NCBI RefSeq assembly: GCF_004121055.1
Contig: NZ_PYAL01000002.1
Location: 372,001 to 436,000 of the forward strand
Direction of reading: 5' to 3'
Length of the DNA stretch: 64,000 nucleotides
From: Achromobacter aloeverae
Lineage (GTDB): Bacteria; Pseudomonadota; Gammaproteobacteria; Burkholderiales; Burkholderiaceae_B
Part shown: positions 44,451 to 53,014 of the stretch, piece after piece
How the letters are laid out: each line of letters begins with the position of its first letter
Numbering within the stretch: position 1 is the stretch's first letter
Made by a program: the position numbers and the translations under genes
Notes under the pieces: model-generated
What the model was told of the DNA's origin: nothing
The model's database searches: none
What the model saw: the letters and a program-made list of their open reading frames with translations, nothing else

Positions 44451-45547
44451 ATTGCGATCGGATAGTCGGTATAGCCTGCGGCGGCACCGCCGAAGAAGCG
44501 CCCCGAGTCGGGCGTTGCAAGAGACCAGCCGTGGCGCAGGCGTGCAGGTAGATCAGGGTTGGCGACGAAGGGCCGGCCGAAACCGATCAAATCTGCCCAA
44601 CCATTGCGCAGTGCGATCTGCGCGCGCTCCAGCGTGTATTTGCCTGCATAGATAAGCGTGCCACCGTAGATGAGTCGTAGCGCCTCCTTGAAGGCCGCGG
44701 GCATGTCGGGAGCATCCTCCCAATCGGCCTCGGCGATGTGGAGGTACGCGACACCGATGTCATTGAGTATCTTTGCCGCCCCCAGGTAGGTGGATTGCGG
44801 CGTGTTGTCCACGGCGCCCTGCAGCGTGGTCAGCGGCGCCAGCCGGACGCCAACGCGATTACGCCCGACGACCTCAACCACTGCCTCGGTGACTTCTTGC
44901 AGGAAGCGCAGCCGATTGACTAACGAGCCGCCGTACCCATCCGTGCGCGTATTCGCCTCGGAGTCGATGAATTGGTTGATGAGGTAGCCATTGGCCCCGT
45001 GCAGTTCCACGCCATCGAAGCCCGCCTCCAAGGCATTGCGTCCGGCGACAGCAAAATCCTGAACGACTTGGGCAATCTCCGCTTCGGGCAGCGCACGGGG
45101 AGCTGAATGTTGCACCATACCGCCGATGCCCAATCGCGGCCCTTTCCGTTCGGGGTCGATGAACACCTTGACGCCGTCGGCCACCAGCGGCGAGGATGAC
45201 ACCGGCGCCGCGCCGCCGGGTTGCAGCGAGGTGTGAGAAATGCGGCCGACATGCCAGAGCTGGGCGAACATGCGTCCGCCGGCGGCATGGACGGCGTCAG
45301 TGACGCCGCGCCAGCCCGCCACTTGCTCTGGCGTATGGATGCCTGGCGTCCAAGCGTAGCCCTGGCCCTGCTGACTGATCTGCGTGCCCTCGCTGACGAT
45401 CAGGCCGGCCGAGGCGCGCTGGGCGTAATACGCCGCCATCAGCGCGGTGGGCACATTGCCCGCTCCCGACCGCGAACGGGTCATAGGCGGCATGACGATG
45501 CGGTTGGGTAGTTCCAGGTGTCCCAGGCGATAAGGCGTGAATAGCAT
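44408..45547 (-). CDS. Old Yellow Enzyme-family ene-reductase (NemA-like)
   Basis: A 379-residue FMN barrel enzyme. MPPMTRSRSG near residue 20, the substrate-binding HGANGYLINQFID (His and Asn about residues 183-186), the GGSLVNRLRF helix and the C-terminal IGFGRPFVANPDL are the classical OYE markers. It reduces activated C=C bonds, and often nitro-compounds or N-ethylmaleimide, with NAD(P)H. It follows the SGNH hydrolase by 3 bp on the same strand, so the two are one transcript. Its 3' end overlaps the LysR gene on the other strand. Confidence 0.94.
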   Translation of the reverse strand: MLFTPYRLGHLELPNRIVMPPMTRSRSGAGNVPTALMAAYYAQRASAGLIVSEGTQISQQGQGYAWTPGIHTPEQVAGWRGVTDAVHAAGGRMFAQLWHVGRISHTSLQPGGAAPVSSSPLVADGVKVFIDPERKGPRLGIGGMVQHSAPRALPEAEIAQVVQDFAVAGRNALEAGFDGVELHGANGYLINQFIDSEANTRTDGYGGSLVNRLRFLQEVTEAVVEVVGRNRVGVRLAPLTTLQGAVDNTPQSTYLGAAKILNDIGVAYLHIAEADWEDAPDMPAAFKEALRLIYGGTLIYAGKYTLERAQIALRNGWADLIGFGRPFVANPDLPARLRHGWSLATPDSGRFFGGAAAGYTDYPIAIQGGEPPATREEVR

Positions 45548-45550
45548 GGT

Positions 45551-46888
45551 TCAACGCTCCCGTGGGATCTTGGGAACAACATCGCCGCGCGAGGTGTCGA
45601 GTCCCGGCAACAAGGCAGCGAGATCGACGGCTTCGGCCATCGCGCGGTTGCCTTCGTCGCCGGGGTGTAGATGGTCGCCGGAATCGTAGCGCGCAGCGAT
45701 CCTGGCTGGATGGAGGGGATCGCGCAGTACCGCATCGAAGTCGATTACTGCATCGAATACGCCGCTATGGCGTATCCAATCGTTCACTTGCCGACGCAGG
45801 GCGTCCTTGTCGGGACGGTAGTAGTTGTCCAGCGGCGTGCCAGGCAATGCTCCCTCGAACGGTGTCAGCGTTGTGCCGATCACGCGTACACCATGACTGT
45901 GGGCTTGCTCGACCAATTGCCGATACCCCGCGGTCAAATCGTCCAGTGTCGGCCGGCGCGCTTCTCGTGCAAAAGCGGTTCCCGGCCATGAAATATCGTT
46001 GATGCCGAGCATCACGATCACGCTGCGGACACCAGGTTGTCCAAGAACGTCTCGGTCCAACCGTGCCAGCGCATTGACGCCCATGCCGTCGGACAGTAGG
46101 CGCGCGCCGGAGATGCCGGCATTGACGACGGCAACGCCGTGCGGAGCTAATCGAGCGGCCAGGAAGTCCGGCCAGCGGCTGTCTTTGTCGAGGGTGGCGG
46201 TCGCGCCATCGGTGATCGAGTCACCGATTACCGCGACCGCCCGAGCGGACTGCTCGGTTTCGACCTGAATGCCAGTCAGTAGCGGCCGGGCCGTGGTGCT
46301 CTGTATGGCGGCGTCATCCCTCTGCGTCAGCGCCAAGGTCGTGCTCTGGTCACCGGGCGCGATCCAGCCGGTTTGTCGGCCATCCCAATGAAATGTGCTC
46401 ATTGGTGTCGCATTCGGCAAATAGAGACTTACCGCCACTTGTGCCAACGCTGGCATAGGCAAGGCTACGGCATCGCTGACCAGTGACGCGCCGGGAAAAA
46501 TGCTCGCACCCTCCCGGCCGCCAAACGTCACGGTACGCAAGCTGCCGGCCACCACTTCGCCTCCTTGCTTGGGCTGTGCGACCGTAGCCTTGCCCACGGT
46601 AAGCGGCTGGCTGCCGTAGGTGTTGGACAACACGATACGCAGGCGTTGTCCGCCCAAGCTGATGCGCGCTACCTGACGCACGGTCTGGTTGTGCAATACC
46701 GGTGGGACATTTACGGGAAACAGGAAATCCGCTCCCCAGATCGGTTGCGGGCTGGCTTGCCAGGTGGCTACCCAGGCTGGGGGGCCCGCTATTGCGGATG
46801 TGGCGGCCATGGCGCTGCCGCCTGCCAAGGCCAAGGCCAAGGTCAGAACTGCCGAGGTGGTTGGTGCCGGCGTCGTATATTTCGTCAT
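45551..46888 (-). CDS. Secreted SGNH/GDSL-family esterase
   Basis: A 445-residue hydrolase with a signal peptide (hydrophobic VLTLALALAGGSAMAA, probable cleavage near residue 35). The N-terminal ~200 residues form an extra beta-rich domain. The SGNH blocks follow: VIGDSITDG (nucleophile Ser), a Gly block, GINDI (Asn) and the catalytic DHLHPGDEGN. Enzymes of this layout are periplasmic or extracellular esterases, some acting on plant polysaccharide esters. The start at MTKYTT was chosen because a signal peptide begins there, although the ribosome site is poor. It heads an operon with the ene-reductase, divergent from a LysR gene. Confidence 0.88.
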   Translation of the reverse strand: MTKYTTPAPTTSAVLTLALALAGGSAMAATSAIAGPPAWVATWQASPQPIWGADFLFPVNVPPVLHNQTVRQVARISLGGQRLRIVLSNTYGSQPLTVGKATVAQPKQGGEVVAGSLRTVTFGGREGASIFPGASLVSDAVALPMPALAQVAVSLYLPNATPMSTFHWDGRQTGWIAPGDQSTTLALTQRDDAAIQSTTARPLLTGIQVETEQSARAVAVIGDSITDGATATLDKDSRWPDFLAARLAPHGVAVVNAGISGARLLSDGMGVNALARLDRDVLGQPGVRSVIVMLGINDISWPGTAFAREARRPTLDDLTAGYRQLVEQAHSHGVRVIGTTLTPFEGALPGTPLDNYYRPDKDALRRQVNDWIRHSGVFDAVIDFDAVLRDPLHPARIAARYDSGDHLHPGDEGNRAMAEAVDLAALLPGLDTSRGDVVPKIPRER

Positions 46889-46893
46889 TACAG

Positions 46894-46931
46894 TGAATTC
46901 ATAGTCCGTTAATGTAGAAATGATGAATTCA
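46894..46931. promoter_or_regulatory. Paired TGAATTCA palindromes between SGNH and LysR genes
   Basis: TGAATTCA occurs at 46894-46901 and 46924-46931, with centres 30 bp apart, in the 150-bp gap between the divergent esterase and LysR genes. The pairing and spacing suit a LysR or other dimeric regulator. Confidence 0.55.
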
Positions 46932-47038
46932 AAGACTAGATTGGGATAGACTTCCGATAGGAACATCATCTGTGAATCGAACTCATCGAGGAGACGGTCA
47001 TCGCCCGCCTGGAAGTCAACCGATCAGGTGAACTGGAA

Positions 47039-47938
47039 GTGTTCGTGCGTGTCATCGAGCTGGGCGGCTTCTCTGCTGCCGCCCGAGCCTGTGGCATGAC
47101 GCCCTCGGCCGTCAGCAAGTTGGTGGCACGCTTGGAGCAACGCTTGGGCACGCGCCTGGTGAACCGCTCCACTCGACAGCTTCAACTCACGCCAGAAGGT
47201 TGTGCGTTCTACGAGCGCGGCGTGCGTATCCTGGCCGACCTGGACGAAGCTGAACGCTGCGCGAGCGAACGCACGGCACCCCGCGGTCGCTTGCGTGTGA
47301 ACGCCAACGTACCCTTCGGGCATCACTTCTTGCTGCCGTTAGCGACCGAGTTCCTGGAGCGTCATCCTGATGTGACACTGGACATCGTGCTGACCGACGA
47401 CGTCATCGACATTCTGGAGCAACGTACCGATGTCGCTGTTCGTGCCGGCCCGCTGAAAAGCTCGAACCTGGTTGCACGCAGGCTAGGCGGGACGCGCATG
47501 ATGATCGTAGGCGCACCAAGCTACCTTGCTCGGCACGGCATGCCAGCCACACCAGAAGAACTGCTTTCACACAATCGCTTGGGTGCAAACTACGTGCGAG
47601 CGCAATCCGGCTGGCCGCTTCGATATGCGGGTGAGGAAGTCTCGCTTCCAGTGACGGGCAATGCGCAGGCCAGCGATGGCGAAGCATTGCGCCATCTAGC
47701 TCTGGCTGGTCTAGGGCTGGTACGTCTGGCCGCCTTCCAGGTGCGCGACGATATTGCAGCCGGACGGCTGCTGCCAGTGCTCGAAGATTGCAACCCAGGC
47801 GATGTCGAGGAAATCCACGCAGTCTATGTTGGCCAAGGTGGCTACCTGCCGCTGCGCGTGCGTGCCTTTTTGGATTTTTTAGCCGAGCGGGTAAGTATCA
47901 GCCGGCAAAAGTCCATGCCATCGTCGAGCAGCGCGTAG
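47039..47938 (+). CDS. LysR-family transcriptional regulator with unusual start
   Basis: A ~299-residue LTTR: HTH IELGGFSAAARACGMTPSAVSK near the start, then RLVNRSTRQLQLTPEG and a typical ligand domain. The only ATG/GTG/TTG before the HTH is the GTG at 47039, which gives an N-terminus about five residues shorter than usual. The same frame is open back to 46976 without a standard start, and the preceding codons read sensibly (SGELEVFVRV), so a rarer start such as CTG is possible. It is divergent from the esterase/ene-reductase operon, with paired palindromes between. Confidence 0.85.
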   Translation: MFVRVIELGGFSAAARACGMTPSAVSKLVARLEQRLGTRLVNRSTRQLQLTPEGCAFYERGVRILADLDEAERCASERTAPRGRLRVNANVPFGHHFLLPLATEFLERHPDVTLDIVLTDDVIDILEQRTDVAVRAGPLKSSNLVARRLGGTRMMIVGAPSYLARHGMPATPEELLSHNRLGANYVRAQSGWPLRYAGEEVSLPVTGNAQASDGEALRHLALAGLGLVRLAAFQVRDDIAAGRLLPVLEDCNPGDVEEIHAVYVGQGGYLPLRVRAFLDFLAERVSISRQKSMPSSSSA

Positions 47939-48023
47939 CGCCCGCCAGCGCCACAGGCTGTGCCGGTAGTGGCGGGTCACGCGCTGCGTGTCGCGCTGGC
48001 CCCTCAACGACAGATCCTGCGCG

Positions 48024-48662
48024 CTACGCCCCAGCGGTGCGGACTGCATCCAGCGCGGCCTTTGCGCCATGCATCGGCCGACACTCGTTCCCTGCCAGAC
48101 CTTCAGCTCCCGCCATCCAGGGGTGGGCATAGATCACCACATCATAGCCATCGGCATGGGCTTGCCCCGCCGCCTGCGCGCATGTCGACATGCAGGCGGC
48201 GTGTTTTCCCTCCTGATAAAGAGCCCAGGCTCCGGGGACCAGCTGGACTGTCACACTGGCGCCAGTGTTGGCCGCGTAGCGCTCGAAGAGTGTCCGGTTC
48301 GGTGCAATGCTCGATTCGACCGCACACAAAACGGCAAGTTTTTTCCCGGAACGCGACGCAGCCTCTGCCAACGCAGCGTCTGCCCGGATAAAGCGGCACG
48401 GGGATGCAGCCATGGTGTCGACCGCGGGACCAAGCGTCGCGCAGGTCACGATTACCGCATCGGCGTCGCTCGCCAGCTCCCGCAGAACGCCATGGACCAA
48501 TTTGTGCGCGCCGCCGCTCGACGGTGCCTGCTGCTCCATCGCCTGTCGCAGGTCCGCGCGAACGACATGACGAATTTGATCTGGCGACCACCCGGCCTTT
48601 GATGCTGCAAGTCCAAAGACCGCTTCGTTACTTTCCATCGTATGCAAAAAAGATATTCTCAC
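48024..48662 (-). CDS. Aspartate/glutamate racemase superfamily protein
   Basis: A 212-residue protein of the Asp/Glu/hydantoin racemase and arylmalonate decarboxylase superfamily. The first catalytic position is present as Cys75 in VIVTCATLGP; the second is not a cysteine (VVIYAHPWMAG), so a two-base racemase mechanism is unlikely, and a decarboxylase, isomerase or other role is more probable. A GTG at 48662 with GAGAGG at good spacing is preferred to the upstream ATG, since homology starts at VRISFLHTMESN. It has no operon partner and no adjacent regulator. Confidence 0.78.
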   Translation of the reverse strand: MRISFLHTMESNEAVFGLAASKAGWSPDQIRHVVRADLRQAMEQQAPSSGGAHKLVHGVLRELASDADAVIVTCATLGPAVDTMAASPCRFIRADAALAEAASRSGKKLAVLCAVESSIAPNRTLFERYAANTGASVTVQLVPGAWALYQEGKHAACMSTCAQAAGQAHADGYDVVIYAHPWMAGAEGLAGNECRPMHGAKAALDAVRTAGA

Positions 48663-48837
48663 GGGAGCTATCCTCTCGAAGTAGGTTTCAGCGCGGATAT
48701 TTCCATTGTCTCCGTGTCGCATCAAGGCCATTGACCATACTGGTATCTTCAGTTCCTACCATGTTTGGGATGCGGCAACGCCTGGACGGCCAAAATGAGT
48801 CAATACGCCGCGTTTGACCGCAGCATTGCTCTATTCC

Positions 48838-49341
48838 TCATGGGAGTTTTTTGGGCGGCGCGATTGCACCCTGCGAAGTGACCATCCGTTGGAGGCGCGC
48901 ACCTTCGTGCGCGACTCGCGCCACGTCCAGGCTGAGGGCCAGGTTCGTGGAATCCAACGAGTCGAGTGGAAACCAGCGGGCATCGAGCGCGTCGTCGCCT
49001 GCGAGCGGCTCGCCGCTTACGTAGCGGCACAATGCCGCGATGAGCAGGTAGTGCTTGCGCAGCTTTCCAGAAGCGTCGTGGTCGAAGACGTCGACTGCCG
49101 TGTAGATGCGCGGTCGGTCCGCGTGTATGCCGGTTTCTTCCAGAAGCTCGCGTACCGCGGCCGCCTCGATGGTTTCGCCGAAATCGATCTTCCCGCCCGG
49201 AAAGCCCCAGCGTCCTGCGTCGGGTGGATTGGCGCGTCGCACCAGCAGGACGCTGTCCGAACGGAGAACCACCGCGATCGTGGCGGCAATCGGACGGGCA
49301 ACCTGGGCGGGCAGGGCAGGGGGAGAATCAGGTGTAGTCAT
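48838..49341 (-). CDS. Nudix hydrolase
   Basis: A 167-residue protein with a Nudix box at about residues 50-72: GGKIDFGETIEAAAVREL followed by LEETGI, which fits GX5EX7REUXEEXGU. It hydrolyses a nucleoside diphosphate linked to another moiety with Mg2+; the substrate is not identifiable. The ATG at 49341 follows a GAG-type site, and a GTG directly before it is equally in frame. It stands alone; the 186-bp gap to the next gene has no obvious feature. Confidence 0.9.
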   Translation of the reverse strand: MTTPDSPPALPAQVARPIAATIAVVLRSDSVLLVRRANPPDAGRWGFPGGKIDFGETIEAAAVRELLEETGIHADRPRIYTAVDVFDHDASGKLRKHYLLIAALCRYVSGEPLAGDDALDARWFPLDSLDSTNLALSLDVARVAHEGARLQRMVTSQGAIAPPKKLP

Positions 49342-49530
49342 CACGATCTCGCTCGCCAGTTGTGGCGCGGCCTTTAATGCTACACGTCCGCCGCTAGTCA
49401 GGAGTCAGGCGATGCCAGATGATCTGCCGGTCGCCGATGGGCCCATGTCGTTGCTGGCGCGAGTACATACCGACAATCGGCGGGCGAGCGCTTTTGTGCT
49501 GATGCGTGCGCAAATTCGTTCGTATCGACG

Positions 49531-50460
49531 TTATTGCCGGATCCGGGCCGCCACATCCAGAATGACTTGCTTCATCCAGATATGGACCTTGCTGTAAGCA
49601 TAGCGATGTTGGGAGTAGATTCGCCATTCGAATTCGGGCGCCTCGAAAGGCAACGGCCGGCAAACGATACCGTGCTTCGTCAACTTCTCGCCAAAGCGTT
49701 CAGAGACAACACCCAGCAGATCTGTCTCGCGGAGCATCTCTGGAACCAGGAGCCACTGGGGGACGTTGACGGTAATGTTCCGGCTCAAGCCTTGGGCCGC
49801 AAGTTTACTGTCCACGAAACGCAGGTCGGTCGGGCTCATGGCAACCCGAAGATGGCTCGCCTCCAGAAAACGCTTGAGTGTCAATCGACCTGCGCTTAAG
49901 GGATGTCCCTTGCGCATGGCGCAGACCATGCGGTCCGGTAGCAATGGCTCGGAGACAATGGACCGGTCATGCGCGAGTTCGAAACTGACGGCGAAGTCCA
50001 GCTGATCTTCCGAAAGTGCACGAATGGAACGCTCTGGAGCCATATGAAGCACATCCAGAACGACTTTTGGCGCTTCATCGGCGAGGCGGCGCATGCAGCC
50101 GGGCAGCAGGAGAGTTCCCACCAGGTCGGACATTCGAATCGTGAATGACCGTTCCGACGTCGCTGGTTCGAAGAACGCGTCGCTCTGCATGAGTCGCTCG
50201 GTCTGCATCAGGATCTGGTGCACGGATTCGCGCAGTTCCAGTGCCCGATCCGTCGGTTCCATCCCATGCGGTGTCCGAACCAGCAGTTCGTCCTTGAAAA
50301 GGGTCCGAAGCCGATTCAGTGCATTGCTCATCGCTGGCTGACTCATGGCCACGCGGGCGGCGGCGCGCGTTACGTGACGTTCTGTTATCAAGGCGTCGAA
50401 CATCACGAGCAAATTCAGATCGACGGAGCGCAGGTTTATTCGCACGTCGCCACCATTCAT
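49531..50460 (-). CDS. LysR-family transcriptional regulator (NodD/SyrM-like)
   Basis: A 309-residue LTTR with INLRSVDLNLLVMFDALI, then the HTH (ERHVTRAAARVAMSQPAMSN) and the LVRTPHGMEPTDRALEL hinge. This subgroup often controls aromatic or organic acid catabolism. It is divergent from the HAD/CoA-transferase/thioesterase genes, which it probably regulates. The 206-bp gap between them holds a small CATCAATGATG palindrome. Confidence 0.9.
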   Translation of the reverse strand: MNGGDVRINLRSVDLNLLVMFDALITERHVTRAAARVAMSQPAMSNALNRLRTLFKDELLVRTPHGMEPTDRALELRESVHQILMQTERLMQSDAFFEPATSERSFTIRMSDLVGTLLLPGCMRRLADEAPKVVLDVLHMAPERSIRALSEDQLDFAVSFELAHDRSIVSEPLLPDRMVCAMRKGHPLSAGRLTLKRFLEASHLRVAMSPTDLRFVDSKLAAQGLSRNITVNVPQWLLVPEMLRETDLLGVVSERFGEKLTKHGIVCRPLPFEAPEFEWRIYSQHRYAYSKVHIWMKQVILDVAARIRQ

Positions 50461-50462
50461 AT

Positions 50463-50473
50463 CATCAATGATG
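50463..50473. promoter_or_regulatory. Small palindrome next to the LysR start
   Basis: CATCAATGATG (5-bp arms, 1-nt centre) starts 3 bp from the LysR ATG in an AT-rich patch flanked by ATAT-type sequence on both sides. The rest of the gap to the HAD gene (50474-50666) has no gene that I can support. Confidence 0.35.
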
Positions 50474-50666
50474 CATATGACTATAGCATCGGCCGGACAC
50501 GGCGACCATGCGCCGGACGGGCTGGCAAGTCGACCGCGGTGCGACAGGCCGCCTCATTGGCGCCGCGAATAGCGGCATTCCAATCATCCATTGGACCGAT
50601 GGTGACGGGGATCCTAAAGTTGGATCCGAGCAATGCAGCTCCCCATTCATATTTCGGAGTACATCA

Positions 50667-51371
50667 ATGGCAACCGTGGACGCTCTCAAGAAGAAGATCA
50701 AGGTAGTGATGTTCGACCAGTACGGGACCGTGGTCGATATGCAGAAGGGATTGACCGAAATTGCCACGCCATTTCTCAAGGGGAAGGGCTGGACGGGCAA
50801 TCCGGGTTCCTTCGTCACCTGGTGGCGCCGTACACATTTCGAAAACTCCATGATCGATGCGCTGCTGCACAAAGAGCACACGCCGTATCGCGAAATCGGG
50901 CACCGCGCTGTTGCGTACACCTTGGATCGCGCGGGAATTTCCTACACCGACGATGAGGTCCGGTACTTGGTTGGCTGCATTGAAAAGCTGAAGTGTTTCC
51001 CGGACGTGCCGGAGGCCCTGGCGCGATTACAGACCAGATACAAGATTGTGGTGCTGTCCAACGGCGATCCTGACATGCTGGAAGCGGCCAAGGCCTACCA
51101 CGGCGTTCCCTTCGATAACGTCATCTCGGTAGCGGAGGCAAACTCCTTCAAACCTCATGTCGCGACTTATACGAAAGCGGCGGAAATCATTGGGGTTCGC
51201 ATGGACGAAGTGCTGTTTGTCGCAAATCACGCATTCGATTGTCTGGGTGCGAAAGCTGCCGGCATGCACAGCGCCTTCATCGATCGACGCAAGCGGCCCT
51301 TTGGCGGCACGCCGCATCAGCCCGACCTTTGGGTCGATGACATGAAGTCGCTCGCCGATCGGATGGTTTAA
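50667..51371 (+). CDS. HAD hydrolase, haloacid dehalogenase type II
   Basis: A 234-residue HAD enzyme. Motif I is VMFDQYGTVVD with nucleophile Asp17, motif II is VVLSNGD, and the motif III/IV region is NSFKPH followed by FVANHAFDCLGAKAAG. The type II cap domain (WTGNPGSFVTWWRRTHFENS) fits L-2-haloacid dehalogenases, which hydrolyse 2-haloalkanoates to 2-hydroxy acids; other substrates are possible. The ATG follows CGGAG at good spacing; the open frame upstream of it is not coding. It starts an operon with a class III CoA-transferase (2-bp gap) and a thioesterase. Confidence 0.88.
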   Translation: MATVDALKKKIKVVMFDQYGTVVDMQKGLTEIATPFLKGKGWTGNPGSFVTWWRRTHFENSMIDALLHKEHTPYREIGHRAVAYTLDRAGISYTDDEVRYLVGCIEKLKCFPDVPEALARLQTRYKIVVLSNGDPDMLEAAKAYHGVPFDNVISVAEANSFKPHVATYTKAAEIIGVRMDEVLFVANHAFDCLGAKAAGMHSAFIDRRKRPFGGTPHQPDLWVDDMKSLADRMV

Positions 51372-51373
51372 TC

Positions 51374-52570
51374 ATGGGGCCGCTCGCTGGAGTTCGCGTC
51401 CTTGACCTGACGCGCGTAGTGTCCGGCCCCTTCTGCAGCATGCTGCTTGGAGATCTGGGCGCGGACGTGATCAAAGTCGAGGAGCCCGAGCGTGGCGATG
51501 ACAGCCGCGCATTTGGTCCGCCGTTTATCGGCGGGGAAAGCGCGTATTTCCTTTCCGTCAATCGCAACAAGCGCAGCTGCGCCGTGAACCTGCGGGACGA
51601 GGAAGGACAACGCATCGTTCAGCAACTCGCCGAACACTGCGATGTGTTGATCGACAATTTTCGCCCAGGCACGATGGAGAGGCTGGGGCTCGATCATCAC
51701 CGCCTGCGCGTACGCAACCCACGGCTGGTCAGCTGCTCCATTACGGGCTTCGGCCGCACAGGGCCGGACGCCCAACGACCCGGCTATGACCTGATCATTC
51801 AGGGTGAGTCCGGCATCATGGATATCACGGGCGCCGCAAGTGGTCCGCCGACCAAGGTCGGTACGTCCATTGGAGATCTCTTGACGGGCCAGTTTGCGGC
51901 TCAAGGAATCCTGGCGGCTTTGTTGGAAAGGACGCGGACCGGCAAGGGACGACATGTCGATGTGTCCATGCTGGATAGCATGGCGTCGTTATTGACGTTC
52001 AACGCAGGGATATACTTCGCGACGGGACGCAGTCCCACGCGCCGGGGGAATTCCCATGCCACGATTGCTCCCTACGAGACGTTCGAGACCTCGGATGGCT
52101 GGCTCAACATCGGCGTCGCGAATGACAAGTTCTGGCAGTTGTTTTGCGGCGTGATCGCTCGCCCTGACCTGGCCACGGATCCCAGGTTCGCGAAGGCGGC
52201 AGACCGGGTCACTCTTCGAGACGAGTTGGTCCCCCTTGTTGCCGACATCATCAAACAGCGAACGCGGGAGGCTTGGATCACGGATCTTGCGGCAGCAGGC
52301 GTTCCGTATGGTGACATTCGTTCGGTACAGGAAGTCTGCGAAGCCGAGCAGATGACGTCGCGAGGCATGATTCTCGACATGCCGCATCCGACCGCGGGCC
52401 TGGTCAAGAATATCGCCAGTCCCTTCCGATTCGATGATCGCGCCGGCGCCGACCATGTGGCGCCTCCTCTGCTTGGTCAACATACGGCGGAAGTGTTGCG
52501 TGAGTTTCTAGGCCTTGCCGAGGCGAAGATCTCCGATCTAATCGATCGCGGCGTCATACGCTGCCAATAG
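51374..52570 (+). CDS. Class III CoA-transferase (CaiB/BaiF family)
   Basis: A 398-residue protein with the family opening LAGVRVLDLTRVVSGPFCSMLLGDLGADVIKVE, shown in part, and the catalytic Asp at about residue 168 (TSIGDLLTG), matching Asp169 of formyl-CoA transferase. The C-terminal motif GMILDMPHPTAGLVKNIASPFRF is typical. It transfers CoA between carboxylic acids, here probably activating the organic acid handled by the operon. It begins 2 bp after the HAD gene and ends 9 bp before the thioesterase gene. Confidence 0.94.
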   Translation: MGPLAGVRVLDLTRVVSGPFCSMLLGDLGADVIKVEEPERGDDSRAFGPPFIGGESAYFLSVNRNKRSCAVNLRDEEGQRIVQQLAEHCDVLIDNFRPGTMERLGLDHHRLRVRNPRLVSCSITGFGRTGPDAQRPGYDLIIQGESGIMDITGAASGPPTKVGTSIGDLLTGQFAAQGILAALLERTRTGKGRHVDVSMLDSMASLLTFNAGIYFATGRSPTRRGNSHATIAPYETFETSDGWLNIGVANDKFWQLFCGVIARPDLATDPRFAKAADRVTLRDELVPLVADIIKQRTREAWITDLAAAGVPYGDIRSVQEVCEAEQMTSRGMILDMPHPTAGLVKNIASPFRFDDRAGADHVAPPLLGQHTAEVLREFLGLAEAKISDLIDRGVIRCQ

Positions 52571-52579
52571 GAGCTCGGG

Positions 52580-53002
52580 ATGAATGAACACGCCGCCCGG
52601 CGATCTTTTGAAATCGCCCTGTCAAAACAGCGTCCGGCGTTCGAGGAGTTCTTCCTTGCCCGCTTCCTCGATCTGAAATTCGAGTATCGAGACGCGCAGT
52701 GTGTAGTTACGTTTGAGCTTGAGGATTTCATGTTCAACCCACAGGGTTCCTTGCATGGCGGAATCATTGCTATGGTCATGGACATCTCCATGGGACACCT
52801 GTTGAACCATGCCCAAGGTCCGGGCCTTACCCTGGAAATGAAGATCCAATATATCAAGGCGGCACGGACGGGGAGCCTGCGATGTGTCGGTGAGTTCATT
52901 CGGCTGGGGCGGGGCGTTTCCTATCTGAAATCGACGCTCCGGGATGCAGAGGGAGACGTTGTTGCCTTCGCCACGTCGACATGGAAAAGACTGAACATAT
53001 AG
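52580..53002 (+). CDS. PaaI-type hotdog thioesterase
   Basis: A 140-residue single hotdog-fold protein with the central-helix motif NPQGSLHGGIIAMVMDISMG of acyl-CoA thioesterases of the PaaI group. It would hydrolyse a CoA thioester, perhaps a dead-end product from the CoA-transferase. It is the third gene of the operon and ends 12 bp before the convergent MHS transporter gene. Confidence 0.88.
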   Translation: MNEHAARRSFEIALSKQRPAFEEFFLARFLDLKFEYRDAQCVVTFELEDFMFNPQGSLHGGIIAMVMDISMGHLLNHAQGPGLTLEMKIQYIKAARTGSLRCVGEFIRLGRGVSYLKSTLRDAEGDVVAFATSTWKRLNI

Positions 53003-53014
53003 GCCGGTAAAAAT

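Noticed and set aside
50490-50650. A minus-strand frame of ~58 codons reading like GSNFRIPVTIG...AAIRGANEAACRTAVDLPA
   Set aside because: It has no proper start, is preceded by a stop and matches no family I recognise. It could be a gene relic but cannot be supported.
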